A DNA stretch of 64,000 nucleotides from JBGPTK01 sp963797765 (GTDB lineage Bacteria; Acidobacteriota; Terriglobia; Acidiferrales; UBA7541), in the NCBI GenBank assembly GCA_963797765.1, contig CAWCQU010000002.1, forward strand, positions 1,054,001 through 1,118,000, in the 5' to 3' direction. How positions within the stretch are numbered: the first letter of the stretch is position 1; the number at the start of each line of letters is the position of its first letter. Positions 1 to 8,049 of this stretch are shown here, piece by piece. Under the pieces are notes generated by a model that did not search any database, was not told the DNA's origin, and worked only from the letters and a program-made list of their open reading frames with translations. Both the position numbers and the translations under genes were made by a program.

Positions 1-253
1 AGTTCACGGCATGGCCAATTCCACGAGCGTCGTTCCCATGGCATTCGGCGCAATGCTGCCGGTAAAGTTTTCCGCCTGCCAGAACGGCATCCGGCTGCCC
101 TTCGTAAGGGTTTCTCCTGTCGCGCGCTTCGGCGGGTACCTGCGCGAGTTCGGGGTGGACGTGCCGCTCTTCCGCTGCCTGCTGCCGGGCTGCTCCGGTT
201 GCCGCGATAATCGAAACCAGAAAAAGGGATGCGGGAAGTATCCACCGGCTCAT
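1..253 (-). CDS. c-type cytochrome, N-terminal part (runs off the window)
   Basis: This gene starts at 253 on the minus strand and is cut by the left edge, so about 84 residues are visible. A signal peptide (MSRWILPASLFLVSIIAAT) precedes a soluble region with CAECH at about residues 72-76, a CXXCH motif that binds haem c covalently. The ATG overlaps the TGA of the upstream barrel gene (ATGA), so the two are translationally coupled. The likely role is a periplasmic electron carrier or the haem part of a redox complex. The axial Met and the C-terminus lie outside the window. Another mono-haem cytochrome lies at 33158-33733. Identification as cytochrome c is firm; the specific role is unknown. 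Confidence 0.8.
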   Translation of the reverse strand, partial: MSRWILPASLFLVSIIAATGAARQQAAEERHVHPELAQVPAEARDRRNPYEGQPDAVLAGGKLYRQHCAECHGNDARGIGHAVN

Positions 254-1167
254 CGGAACAGGCTCCTCAACCGCCGGCCGAAGCCTGCGATTTCGTAAGA
301 GACTCCCCAGCGCAGCACCAGGCGATGGCTGTTCTGGTTCAATCCAAAGCCCGGAGAAACCCGCAGCGTAACTCCGCTTGGCAACTGCAATCCGAGAATG
401 GGTGCGGCATAGTGAGACGTTCCGGTGGTTGTAAAGTTCTCCCCCGTTCCCAATCCGCCATAGAATTCGATTCCGGCCAGGAAATTTTCGCGGCAGAAAT
501 TGCACGGCCGCGGAGTGGCTTCCAGCCTGAAGGGCCGGCTGGCGCCCACGGCGTAGCCGAACTCCCACGGCTCACCGCTTAAATTTTTCTCGGCGATAAA
601 ATTTTCCGAAATGTTCCAACCCTTGAAATCGCTGGAAAGGATCAGCTTGGTTTCGATTTCGCGTTCCGTTTCGCCGTGCAATTCGGAATTCCGCGGCACG
701 AAATCCGCCTCGTTGTCAAAGCCCACCACTTCGATCATTGCTTTGTCCGCTCCGCGCAAGTTCTCGTATTCCACGTAAAGCACCGGATTGATCCAATGTT
801 CGCGCATCAACGGCCTAAAGCGGTTTTCCCACCGGAATCCCGTGAAGAGCGTGCTGTCGCCGAACGTCGACTGGCCGTCGAGATAAAATTCGGTGGTCCA
901 CCAGGCTTTCATTCCATATTCGAATTCCGTCGTTCCCGCGAGATAGTTGTTGCCTCCTCGCTGCGTGCCGAACACGGGATTGAATTCCACATCCAGGTTT
1001 CCGGGTTGTTCCAGATGGTGGCTGTAGGTGACGAAATAGGGGCTTTCCTGTGCGGCAACCGGCAAAGCTGCGCCGGTCACCACGGCGACGAAGACCAGGC
1101 TCAAACCGAACCAGAACAGAACGCGCAAGATTTGATTTCTCCTTTTTGGTTTGCACCGGGAAAACAT
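250..1167 (-). CDS. secreted protein, probable outer-membrane beta-barrel
   Basis: About 305 residues. An N-terminal hydrophobic segment ending AAQ-ES looks like a signal peptide. The mature part is rich in alternating aromatic and polar stretches (YEYENLRG, EFGYAVGASRPF, LRWGVSY), as in outer-membrane barrels. CNFC occurs near residue 233. I chose the ATG at 1167 over an upstream in-frame ATG at 1239 because a plausible promoter (TTGCAA, 17 bp, TATTTT) would start transcription near 1200. It overlaps the following cytochrome c gene by 4 bp, suggesting a joint function in respiration or metal/redox chemistry. I do not recognise the family. Confidence 0.6.
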   Translation of the reverse strand: MFSRCKPKRRNQILRVLFWFGLSLVFVAVVTGAALPVAAQESPYFVTYSHHLEQPGNLDVEFNPVFGTQRGGNNYLAGTTEFEYGMKAWWTTEFYLDGQSTFGDSTLFTGFRWENRFRPLMREHWINPVLYVEYENLRGADKAMIEVVGFDNEADFVPRNSELHGETEREIETKLILSSDFKGWNISENFIAEKNLSGEPWEFGYAVGASRPFRLEATPRPCNFCRENFLAGIEFYGGLGTGENFTTTGTSHYAAPILGLQLPSGVTLRVSPGFGLNQNSHRLVLRWGVSYEIAGFGRRLRSLFR

Positions 1168-1232
1168 CCGCTGACGGAAGCGCAGCTTCCCGGTCCGAAA
1201 ATCAGGAAGCAAAATACTCCAGTTGATACACG

Positions 1233-1267
1233 GTTGCAACTAGTATTTGAAACTGTGTTGCAACTAG
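1233..1267 (-). promoter_or_regulatory. tandem GTTGCAAC sites over a promoter
   Basis: GTTGCAACTAG (plus strand) occurs twice, at 1233-1243 and 1257-1267, 24 bp apart. Each contains the palindrome GTTGCAAC. On the minus strand the downstream copy supplies TTGCAA as a -35 element, followed 17 bp later by TATTTT. This would place a regulator over the promoter of the barrel/cytochrome operon. The binding protein is unknown. Confidence 0.4.
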
Positions 1268-1367
1268 AAACAACAGGCTTCCCCCTTCCTTTTCGCCGCC
1301 CGTGGCGCGTCCTGGATCAAATGCGTGTCAGGAAACGTGATTCTGGTGATTCACGCAGGAAGGGAAT

Positions 1368-2492
1368 TCAAATCCATAGCAGGTGGCAGGAATATGTTTT
1401 GATCACCAGCCAGAGCTCCCGGCCGGCGCTCAAGTCTAGAGTGTGGACCGCGCTGGGCGTCAGATGAACTTCAAATCGTGGGCCACAATCGACCGTGGCG
1501 ACAACTGTGACGCCCCGTTGCTCGAGCGACAACAGTTTTCCGCGGATCACATTGCGGGCGCTCAGCCCGCGCGGCGGTTCCGTGGCTACTAGAATGTCGC
1601 CGGCGCGAATCGCAAGCCGTACCGCGGAGCCCGTTTCCACTCGGGCCAGGGGAACTTCGAGTTCAACTCCACCAGCGATGCGGCACGTCATGGTGCCGTG
1701 CGCTTCATGCAGCACGGTGATTGTACCGTCAAAAAAATTCTCGAATCCAGCCGCCTGCGCGAGCATTTCGTGCCGGGGAGCAGTAAGAACTTCCTGAGGC
1801 GTGCCTTGCGCGAGGATGCGTCCGCGATCCAGCGCAATCACGCGTTCGCCCAACGCAAAAACTTCTTCCCGGCTGTGCGTGACGTAGAGAATCGGAATGT
1901 TGTGCGCCGCATTCCATTCGCGCAAATCGGCGATGATCGGCGATTTTGTGGCCGGATCGAGCGCCGCCAGCGGCTCGTCGAGCAACAACAGGCACGGATC
2001 GGTGACCAACGACCGCGCCAGGGCCACACGCTGGCGTTCTCCGCCGGAAATTTCATCCGGCTTGCGATCGAGCAATTGTTCCACGCGGAACGATTTCAGC
2101 ACCGCGCGGGTACGGGACTGTTTCTCGGCGGCGGGCAGATGCGCCAGGCCGTATTGCACATTTCCTTCCACCGTAAGATGCGGAAAAAGCGCAAGCGATT
2201 GGAAAACGTATGCGATGGAGCGTTGGGCAACCGGGATATTGATATCGCGCGCGGAATCGAACAGCAAGCGCTCACCCACAGCGATGTTTCCCGCGTCTGG
2301 CTGCGCCAATCCCGCCAGGCATTCGAGCAACGTGGTTTTTCCCGCGCCGGACGGGCCGAACAGAATGTTGATGCCGGATGGCGCGATGAAATCCACGGAA
2401 AGCTGGAATTGTTCCTTTCCAGAATTAAATTGTTTCTGAACACGAGCGGCCAGGCCTGGCCCTTCTCTCAAATTTTGGCTGCTATTGCTCAC
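1368..2492 (-). CDS. modC: molybdate ABC transporter, ATP-binding protein
   Basis: The ATPase of the molybdate importer. Walker A (GPSGAGKTT), the signature ISGGERQRVALARSL, Walker B (LLLLDEPLAALD) and the H-loop YVTHS appear in order. The C-terminal 100 or so residues form a Mop/TOBE-like domain (LAIRAGDILVA, VIRGKLLSLEQRGVTVVATVDCG), which in ModC binds oxyanion. I use a GTG at 2492, 20 bp after the modB stop. An ATG at 2549 lies in frame but inside modB and would add a non-homologous extension. It is the last gene of the modA-modB-modC set. The C-terminus VIKTYSCHLLWI is slightly unusual. Confidence 0.88.
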   Translation of the reverse strand: MSNSSQNLREGPGLAARVQKQFNSGKEQFQLSVDFIAPSGINILFGPSGAGKTTLLECLAGLAQPDAGNIAVGERLLFDSARDINIPVAQRSIAYVFQSLALFPHLTVEGNVQYGLAHLPAAEKQSRTRAVLKSFRVEQLLDRKPDEISGGERQRVALARSLVTDPCLLLLDEPLAALDPATKSPIIADLREWNAAHNIPILYVTHSREEVFALGERVIALDRGRILAQGTPQEVLTAPRHEMLAQAAGFENFFDGTITVLHEAHGTMTCRIAGGVELEVPLARVETGSAVRLAIRAGDILVATEPPRGLSARNVIRGKLLSLEQRGVTVVATVDCGPRFEVHLTPSAVHTLDLSAGRELWLVIKTYSCHLLWI

Positions 2493-2512
2493 AGGTTTGA
2501 AGCGCCGGACGC

Positions 2513-3199
2513 TTACTGCAACGAAGCAACACGCCACGGCCGCCGCCATACTTGGCGATTCACCGCGGAGACCACGGCCAGCGCAAGGAATGAGATTAAC
2601 AAAAGAGCCAGCGCGGTGGTATTGGCCGCCGCATAATTCAGGGCTTGCACGTCATCGTAAATCGCTATCGATATGGTGCGCGTGGCGCCAGGTATATCTC
2701 CTCCTACCATCAACACTACGCCGAATTCTCCCAACGTGTGTGCGAAACTCAAAACCGCCCCGACGATCACGCCATTTCGCGCCAGCGGCAGGATGATGCG
2801 GAAAAATGTGCGCGCGCGCGAAGCCCCCAGCACTGCCGAAGCGTTCACCAGCCGGCTGTCCACCGCTTCGAACGCCTGCGCCATCGGCTGTACGGCAAAC
2901 GGCAGGCTATAGAGCACGGAAGCGAATACCAAGCCGGCGAACGTAAACGCCAAACCGTGGCCGAACAACGCGGCGTAAGCGCGGCCCAATGGCGAACGCG
3001 GTCCCAGGGCCACCAAAACATAAAACCCAAGCACCGTCGGCGGTAGCACCAATGGCATCGCCACGACTGATTCGACCAGAAATTTCCATCTCCAACGCGA
3101 AACCGACAGCCAGTAAGAGATCGGCATGCCCACAACCATTAAGATTGCGCATACCGAGAAAGCCAGTTTCAGTGAAAGCACCAACGCCTGCATGTCCAT
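2513..3199 (-). CDS. modB: molybdate ABC transporter, permease
   Basis: 228 residues, the usual ModB length, with about six hydrophobic segments. The EAA-type loop that docks on the ATPase is visible as ASAVLGASRARTFFRIILP, followed by the typical HTLGEFG segment. It forms the inner-membrane channel for molybdate or tungstate with ModA and ModC. The GTG-start modC follows after about 20 bp. A 222-bp gap separates it from modA upstream, which may allow separate control. Confidence 0.92.
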   Translation of the reverse strand: MDMQALVLSLKLAFSVCAILMVVGMPISYWLSVSRWRWKFLVESVVAMPLVLPPTVLGFYVLVALGPRSPLGRAYAALFGHGLAFTFAGLVFASVLYSLPFAVQPMAQAFEAVDSRLVNASAVLGASRARTFFRIILPLARNGVIVGAVLSFAHTLGEFGVVLMVGGDIPGATRTISIAIYDDVQALNYAAANTTALALLLISFLALAVVSAVNRQVWRRPWRVASLQ

Positions 3200-3421
3200 G
3201 CGTTATTCCTCTCTCGAATCGCTTCCCGCGTCGCTTCATGCATTGCCGCTCGCGGTGCGAAAACAGAATTTCGTCACGCGTTGCAACATGGTCCGGTAAT
3301 TATTCCGAGGATCGCCTTTTGATCCGAGGAATCCGGAGTGAACTCCTGATTCCTCCCCCCGCACAACCATCGAGAGTGACCGGACCTGGCGTGGGGCTCG
3401 GATTGACCGCGTGGATCACAA
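3200..3421. repeat. modA-modB spacer with a fragment of the dispersed repeat
   Basis: About 220 bp between modA and modB hold no gene. Positions 3315-3357 contain GAGGAATCCGGAGT followed by CTCCTGATTCCTC. This matches the core of the 167-bp dispersed element found at 20.1, 40.8 and 50.6 kb and forms a hairpin. It looks like a small remnant inserted in the mod operon. Confidence 0.5.
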
Positions 3422-4279
3422 TCATCGTCTCGGCGTGAGCGGACTTTGGGATTCCGGAACCGAAAATCCGAAATCGCGCATCAGCGCCACAATCTCCGGC
3501 CTGCGAAGAAAATCCAAAAACTGCCGCGCCACCGCTTTTTGCCGGGACGATTTCAGAACCACGCCAGCCTGTTCGATGGGCGGATATTCATCCGCGGGAA
3601 TCACAAAATACTTCCCCGCATCCTTTCCCGGCGGCGCGATCACCAGCGCCAGCGCCACAATCGCCGCGTCCGCATTGCCTGATTCGACGAATTGCGTAGC
3701 CTGCGAAATATTTTCGCCCAGCACAAGCTTGGCCGACACTTGGTCGTAAAAATTTTCGTGCCGCAAAGCGGCCACGGCAGCCCTTCCATAGGGTGCGTGA
3801 GCGGGGTTTGCGATCGCGATCCTGCGCACGCCCGGATCCAGAAGCGCCGCAAGCCCGCGATTTACATCGAGCGAGGATCCCTTCGCGGCCCACAGAACAA
3901 TTTTTCCAGTGCCATAGCGGACCAGCGAACCTTGCTCGGTGAACCCATTCCTTTCGAGCAATTCGGGGTAACCAATATCTGCTGAGAAAAATAAATCAAA
4001 AGGAGCCCCATTCTGAATTTGCGAATAGAAATTACCGGAAGAGCCAAAAACCAGCTTCACCGGGTGCCCGGTCTCTTTCTGAAATTCCGCGGCAACTTTC
4101 GGAAACACAAACTGAAGATCGGACGCAGCCGCGACGGTGATCTCCTGCGCCGCCGAAACCTGCGAGAAGAAACATATCAACAATCCAACAAACAAAATGT
4201 TCCGCGCCCGGACCGGGAGATACTGGCGGTCGCGAATTCTCCAGAACCAGCCGGATTGTCTGAATGGTTGCAGCATCAT
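3422..4279 (-). CDS. modA: molybdate ABC transporter, substrate-binding protein
   Basis: 285 residues with an N-terminal export signal ending VSAAQE. The mature part starts ITVAAASDLQFVFPKVAAEF, followed by KLVFGSSGNFYSQIQNGAPFDLFFSAD. The ASD and SSGN segments are the classic ModA oxyanion-contacting loops. It captures molybdate or tungstate in the periplasm and delivers it to ModBC. The paired direct-repeat site about 75 bp upstream (4354-4376) and a TTGACC/TATAAA promoter suggest independent control by the HTH-Mop protein encoded just upstream. Confidence 0.92.
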   Translation of the reverse strand: MMLQPFRQSGWFWRIRDRQYLPVRARNILFVGLLICFFSQVSAAQEITVAAASDLQFVFPKVAAEFQKETGHPVKLVFGSSGNFYSQIQNGAPFDLFFSADIGYPELLERNGFTEQGSLVRYGTGKIVLWAAKGSSLDVNRGLAALLDPGVRRIAIANPAHAPYGRAAVAALRHENFYDQVSAKLVLGENISQATQFVESGNADAAIVALALVIAPPGKDAGKYFVIPADEYPPIEQAGVVLKSSRQKAVARQFLDFLRRPEIVALMRDFGFSVPESQSPLTPRR

Positions 4280-4353
4280 CTTGGTTCCAGCCGCCGCGCC
4301 TTGGCCGGCGCCCCGGCAGCTGTATGCAAATTTATATGCTTCGATTCGTTAGG

Positions 4354-4376
4354 TCAATTCGGATCAATACCGATCG
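4354..4376 (-). promoter_or_regulatory. probable operator and promoter of modA
   Basis: Read on the minus strand the site is CGGTAT-TGAT-CCGAAT, two half-sites in direct repeat with 10-bp spacing. It matches 18 of 23 positions with the site at 4863-4885 upstream of the regulator gene. The second half-site overlaps TTGACC, which is followed by TATAAA after 15 bp. Two similar sites at the only two regulator-linked promoters of the locus point to binding by the HTH-Mop protein. Confidence 0.5.
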
Positions 4377-4412
4377 GGTGCGAGTTAGAAGAATCGAAAA
4401 TGAAGCCGGGGT

Positions 4413-4826
4413 CTACGCGCGGACGATCATTACTTCCGTGGATTTCACCAGGGCGGCCGCGAGTTGCCCTCTTTTCAGCCTCATTTCACGTACAGCGTCG
4501 GCGGTAATGATCGACGTAATGTGCTGGTCGCCGATGGAGAGCGTCACCTGCGCCATCAACCCGCTCACTTTTACCTCAAGCACGCGCCCCACCAATTGAT
4601 TGCGCCCGCTGATGTGGCGAAACCCGGTCCGCCGTTCCTTCACTTCGCGGCGGCTGAACGTGTGGGAAAGAAAGCGGTCAATTTCCTTCTCGGGGATGCG
4701 GTGATGCCCGCCGGCCGTTTTCACGGTTCGCAGCTTGCCGTGGTAGATCCATTGCTTGATGGTGGGATAGCTGATGCCCAGAATTTTCGCAGCCTCCCGC
4801 GGCATATAAAGTTGCGGCGTCGCCAT
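4413..4826 (-). CDS. molybdenum-responsive regulator: MerR/BldC-type HTH fused to Mop domain
   Basis: 137 residues. Residues 1-55 are an excisionase/MerR/BldC-like winged helix (MPREAAKILGISYPTIKQWIYHGKL, then GGHHRIPEKEIDRFL). Residues 70-137 form a Mop (TOBE) domain (SGRNQLVGRVLEVKVSGLMAQVTLSIG, then EVMIVRA), the molybdate-binding fold of ModE and molbindins. The fusion suggests a one-component sensor of cellular molybdate that represses or tunes modABC. It lies directly upstream of modA on the same strand. It differs from E. coli ModE, whose HTH is of another type. Family assignment is firm; regulatory direction is inferred. Confidence 0.85.
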   Translation of the reverse strand: MATPQLYMPREAAKILGISYPTIKQWIYHGKLRTVKTAGGHHRIPEKEIDRFLSHTFSRREVKERRTGFRHISGRNQLVGRVLEVKVSGLMAQVTLSIGDQHITSIITADAVREMRLKRGQLAAALVKSTEVMIVRA

Positions 4827-4862
4827 CGAAGCACCTCGATGCCGGGCAGTTTAATGCGGTTT

Positions 4863-4885
4863 TCTATACGGTTCAATACGGATCG
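4863..4885 (-). promoter_or_regulatory. probable autoregulatory operator and promoter of the HTH-Mop gene
   Basis: Minus strand CCGTAT-TGAA-CCGTAT is a perfect direct repeat with 10-bp period. TTGAAC within it can serve as the -35 element, followed after 17 bp by TAAACT, with the start codon at 4826. It resembles the site at 4354-4376 upstream of modA. Confidence 0.5.
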
Positions 4886-4904
4886 CCAAAAGGCAATCTA
4901 CAAA

Positions 4905-7900
4905 TCACACCTGCAGAACATCTCCATCGCGGGCCACCATTTCGTAAAGCACCGGATTCACGAAGAAGCCCAGAAAAAGGCGCGAAATCAAGCCAGCCAC
5001 AATCACGATGGCGAACGGCCTTTGTGTGTCGGAACCGATGCCGTGGGAAAGCGCCGCGGGAAGGAGGCCGAGGCAGGCCACCATGGCGGTCATCATGATT
5101 GGCCGCAAGCGGAGCAGCGACGCCTCCAGCGTGGCCGTGCGGATATCGGCATTTTTCTCCAGGCGCAGCTTATTGATGTAAGAAACCAGAATCACCGCCG
5201 TTTCCACCGATACGCCCATCAACGCCAGCAAGCCCAGCACGGAAGAAACGCTGAACGGAGTATGAGTCAACTTCAAGGCGATCAGCGCGCCAACCGGCTC
5301 CGTCATCACCACGCCCAATGCGATCGACACCGGAAATTTTAAATTGCCGTACAGCGCGAAAAGAATCAGGAAAATCAGCAGCAAGGCCAGCGGACCAATC
5401 ACATAAAGCTGCTTCTTGGCTTCGACGAGTTCGCTGTACTCTCCGCCCCATTCCATCCAGTAGCCGGGAGGAAGCGTCACCGTCTTGGCCACGGCTTTTT
5501 GCGCCTCGCTCACGGCCCGTTCCAGATCGCGGCCTTCGATGCTGTATTGAATTCCAATGTAGCGCGAATTGTTTTCGCGATAAATAAATGAAGCGCCGTT
5601 TCCCTGGGAGATAGAGGCAAGCTGGCTCAACGGAATTTGCTGGCCTGCCGGCGTGCCCACCAGCAGGTTGCCGATCTCCGTAGCGTTCGAGCGGAACTGT
5701 GGCTCCATGCGCACCACCAGGTCGAACAATCGTTCGCCCTGGATCACCTGTGTAGCCGCTTGTCCGCCAACCGCGGCCTGCACCACAGCTTCCACGTCGG
5801 CCACATTAATTCCGTATCGCGCGCTTTTGTCGCGGTCCACGTCGATCAACAAACTAGGTTGGCCAAGTTCGCGCACTACGGTCAATTCCGCAAAGCCAGG
5901 GACGCCTTCCAGGACGCGCTTCACCTGCAATGCTTTGTCCTGCAAAATCGAGAGATCGGGGCCATAAACCTTCACGGCCAGCGCGCTTTTCAATCCCGTC
6001 AGCGCTTCATCCACGGCATCTTCCGCCGGCTGCGTATAATTGAAAATCACTCCCGGATAAGTTCCTAATTTTTCCTGCACATCTTTCACCAGTTCTTCTT
6101 TGCTGTTGATTCGGCCTTGTTTCCAGGTTTTGTCCTTATACGGCTTCAAGCCCACATAGAATTCGCAATTGAAGAAGCCGGTGGGATCGGTGCCGTCGTC
6201 GGGACGCCCCAACTCGGAGCCCACCTCCGTCACCTGGGGATAGGCCATCAGAATCTTGCGAACCTGCGGAGCAAACTTGGCCGCTTCCTCGTACGAAATC
6301 GTGTAGGGCAATGTGGCGCGCACCCACAGAGCGCCTTCGTCCAGGTGCGGCATGAATTCGCCGCCGATAAAGGGCACCAGCAACAACGTGAGGCCGAAAA
6401 TTAGAGTGGAGACCAGGAGCGTGGCCTTGGGATGTTCAAGACACCATTCCAACCTTTCGCCGTAAACACGCTTCATCCACTCGTACGGCTTGTTCACTTT
6501 CTCCTTCACTCCCGCCTGGAACAAATAGGAGCAAAGCACCGGGACCAGCGTTAGCGTGAGGATCAGCGCGCCGAGCAGCGCGAAGGCCATCGTATCCGCC
6601 ATCGGCCTAAACAATTTTCCGGAAGGGCCGCTCAGCGCATAAATCGGGATGTATCCGGCGATGATGACGGCGACGGAATAAAAAATGGGCCGGTCCACGT
6701 CGTGCGCCGCCGTCAGAATCACGTCGTTCAGCTTGTAATCCGTGCCGGCACGCTCGCCGAGTTCGCGATAGATGTTTTCCACCATCACCAGCGTGCCGTC
6801 GATGATGATTCCGAAATCGATCGCGCCGATGGAAAGCAGATTCGCGGGAATATCGCGGGCGTGCAGGAAAATAAAAGCGAAAAGCAACGAAAGCGGAATC
6901 GTGAGCGCTACAATCACCGCCGCGCGGAAGCTGACCAGGAAAAAAACCAGCACGATCAGGACCAGCACCATGCCGCGCAACAGGTTCGCTTCCACCGTAT
7001 CGGTGGTTAACTTCACCAGGTCGCTGCGGTCGTAATACGGACGAATCTTCACGTCCGGTGGAAGCACCTGTTTATTCAGCTTCTCTGTTTTCGCTTCCAC
7101 TCCCAGCAGCACATTCTGGGTCTGCTCGCCGCGGCGCATAAGGATCACGCCTTCTACAGCGTCATCGCTATTTTGGAATCCGAATTCGCCTAATCGGGGC
7201 GCGTTTCCAATGGTCACCTGCCCGATATCCTTGATGCGTACCGGCACGCCGTTAAAGCTGCCAGCGAGGACGTTCCCGATATCGGCGGTGTCGCGAATCA
7301 GGCCGATCCCGCGGACGTAGTAGAACTGCCCGCCCTGGGAATAAAATCCGCCGCCCGCATTGCTATTGTTGGCGCCTAATGACGTGATTACCTGCGGAAT
7401 CGTAAGGTGATAGCCATAGAGGCGCGACGGATCGAGAAGCACCTGATACTGCATTACCGTTCCGCCGAAGCCGGAATCGTCCGCTACGCCCGGAACGGAT
7501 TTGTAGGCTCGCTCCACAATCCAGTCTTCAATTGTTTTCAATTCCTGCGGCGAACGATCGGGGCTCTCCAGCACGTAGCGATAAACCAAGCCGCTGGGAC
7601 TGAATAGAGGCGCCATGGAAGGAACCACGCCGCTAGGCAATTGCAAATCGCTCAAGCGCTCGAACACCACCTGCCGCGCGAAATAGGGATCGGTTTCCTC
7701 GCGAAACGTCAAACGAACGTCGGAAAGCCCATAGAGGGAGATGGAGCGCATCACCTCCATGTGCACCACGCCGTTCATTTCCACTTCGATGGGAAGTGTG
7801 ACTAGACGCTCCACTTCTTCCGCCGCGTGCCCCGGCCATTGCGAAATCAATTCCACCATGGGCGGCGAAAGGTCCGGATACGCATCCACCGGCATTCGTT

Positions 7901-7994
7901 GGAACGAAATGGCCCCGCCAACAAGAATGAAAATTGTCAACATCAGAACCAGAAAACGTTGGCGCAGAGCGAATTGAACCAGACTATGAATCAT
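4905..7994 (-). CDS. czcA: heavy-metal efflux RND pump (CusA/CzcA family)
   Basis: About 1030 residues, the normal HME-RND length. It is the inner-membrane proton antiporter that moves metal from periplasm or cytoplasm through a tripartite channel. The TM4 segment reads DFGIIIDGTLVMVEN, which fits the DFGxxxDGxxxxVEN motif of the Zn/Co/Ni-type HME pumps rather than the Cu/Ag type; substrate choice is therefore inferred. I start at the ATG at 7994 (MIHSLVQFALRQRF), the normal cytoplasmic N-terminus. The in-frame start at 8078 would overlap the adaptor gene. It is the third structural gene of a C-B-A operon. Confidence 0.92.
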   Translation of the reverse strand: MIHSLVQFALRQRFLVLMLTIFILVGGAISFQRMPVDAYPDLSPPMVELISQWPGHAAEEVERLVTLPIEVEMNGVVHMEVMRSISLYGLSDVRLTFREETDPYFARQVVFERLSDLQLPSGVVPSMAPLFSPSGLVYRYVLESPDRSPQELKTIEDWIVERAYKSVPGVADDSGFGGTVMQYQVLLDPSRLYGYHLTIPQVITSLGANNSNAGGGFYSQGGQFYYVRGIGLIRDTADIGNVLAGSFNGVPVRIKDIGQVTIGNAPRLGEFGFQNSDDAVEGVILMRRGEQTQNVLLGVEAKTEKLNKQVLPPDVKIRPYYDRSDLVKLTTDTVEANLLRGMVLVLIVLVFFLVSFRAAVIVALTIPLSLLFAFIFLHARDIPANLLSIGAIDFGIIIDGTLVMVENIYRELGERAGTDYKLNDVILTAAHDVDRPIFYSVAVIIAGYIPIYALSGPSGKLFRPMADTMAFALLGALILTLTLVPVLCSYLFQAGVKEKVNKPYEWMKRVYGERLEWCLEHPKATLLVSTLIFGLTLLLVPFIGGEFMPHLDEGALWVRATLPYTISYEEAAKFAPQVRKILMAYPQVTEVGSELGRPDDGTDPTGFFNCEFYVGLKPYKDKTWKQGRINSKEELVKDVQEKLGTYPGVIFNYTQPAEDAVDEALTGLKSALAVKVYGPDLSILQDKALQVKRVLEGVPGFAELTVVRELGQPSLLIDVDRDKSARYGINVADVEAVVQAAVGGQAATQVIQGERLFDLVVRMEPQFRSNATEIGNLLVGTPAGQQIPLSQLASISQGNGASFIYRENNSRYIGIQYSIEGRDLERAVSEAQKAVAKTVTLPPGYWMEWGGEYSELVEAKKQLYVIGPLALLLIFLILFALYGNLKFPVSIALGVVMTEPVGALIALKLTHTPFSVSSVLGLLALMGVSVETAVILVSYINKLRLEKNADIRTATLEASLLRLRPIMMTAMVACLGLLPAALSHGIGSDTQRPFAIVIVAGLISRLFLGFFVNPVLYEMVARDGDVLQV

Positions 7995-8049
7995 TGCGTC
8001 AGTCCCGCCCCGATGCTTCCCGTTTTCTGATTTTTGGTTGCGCTCATCA

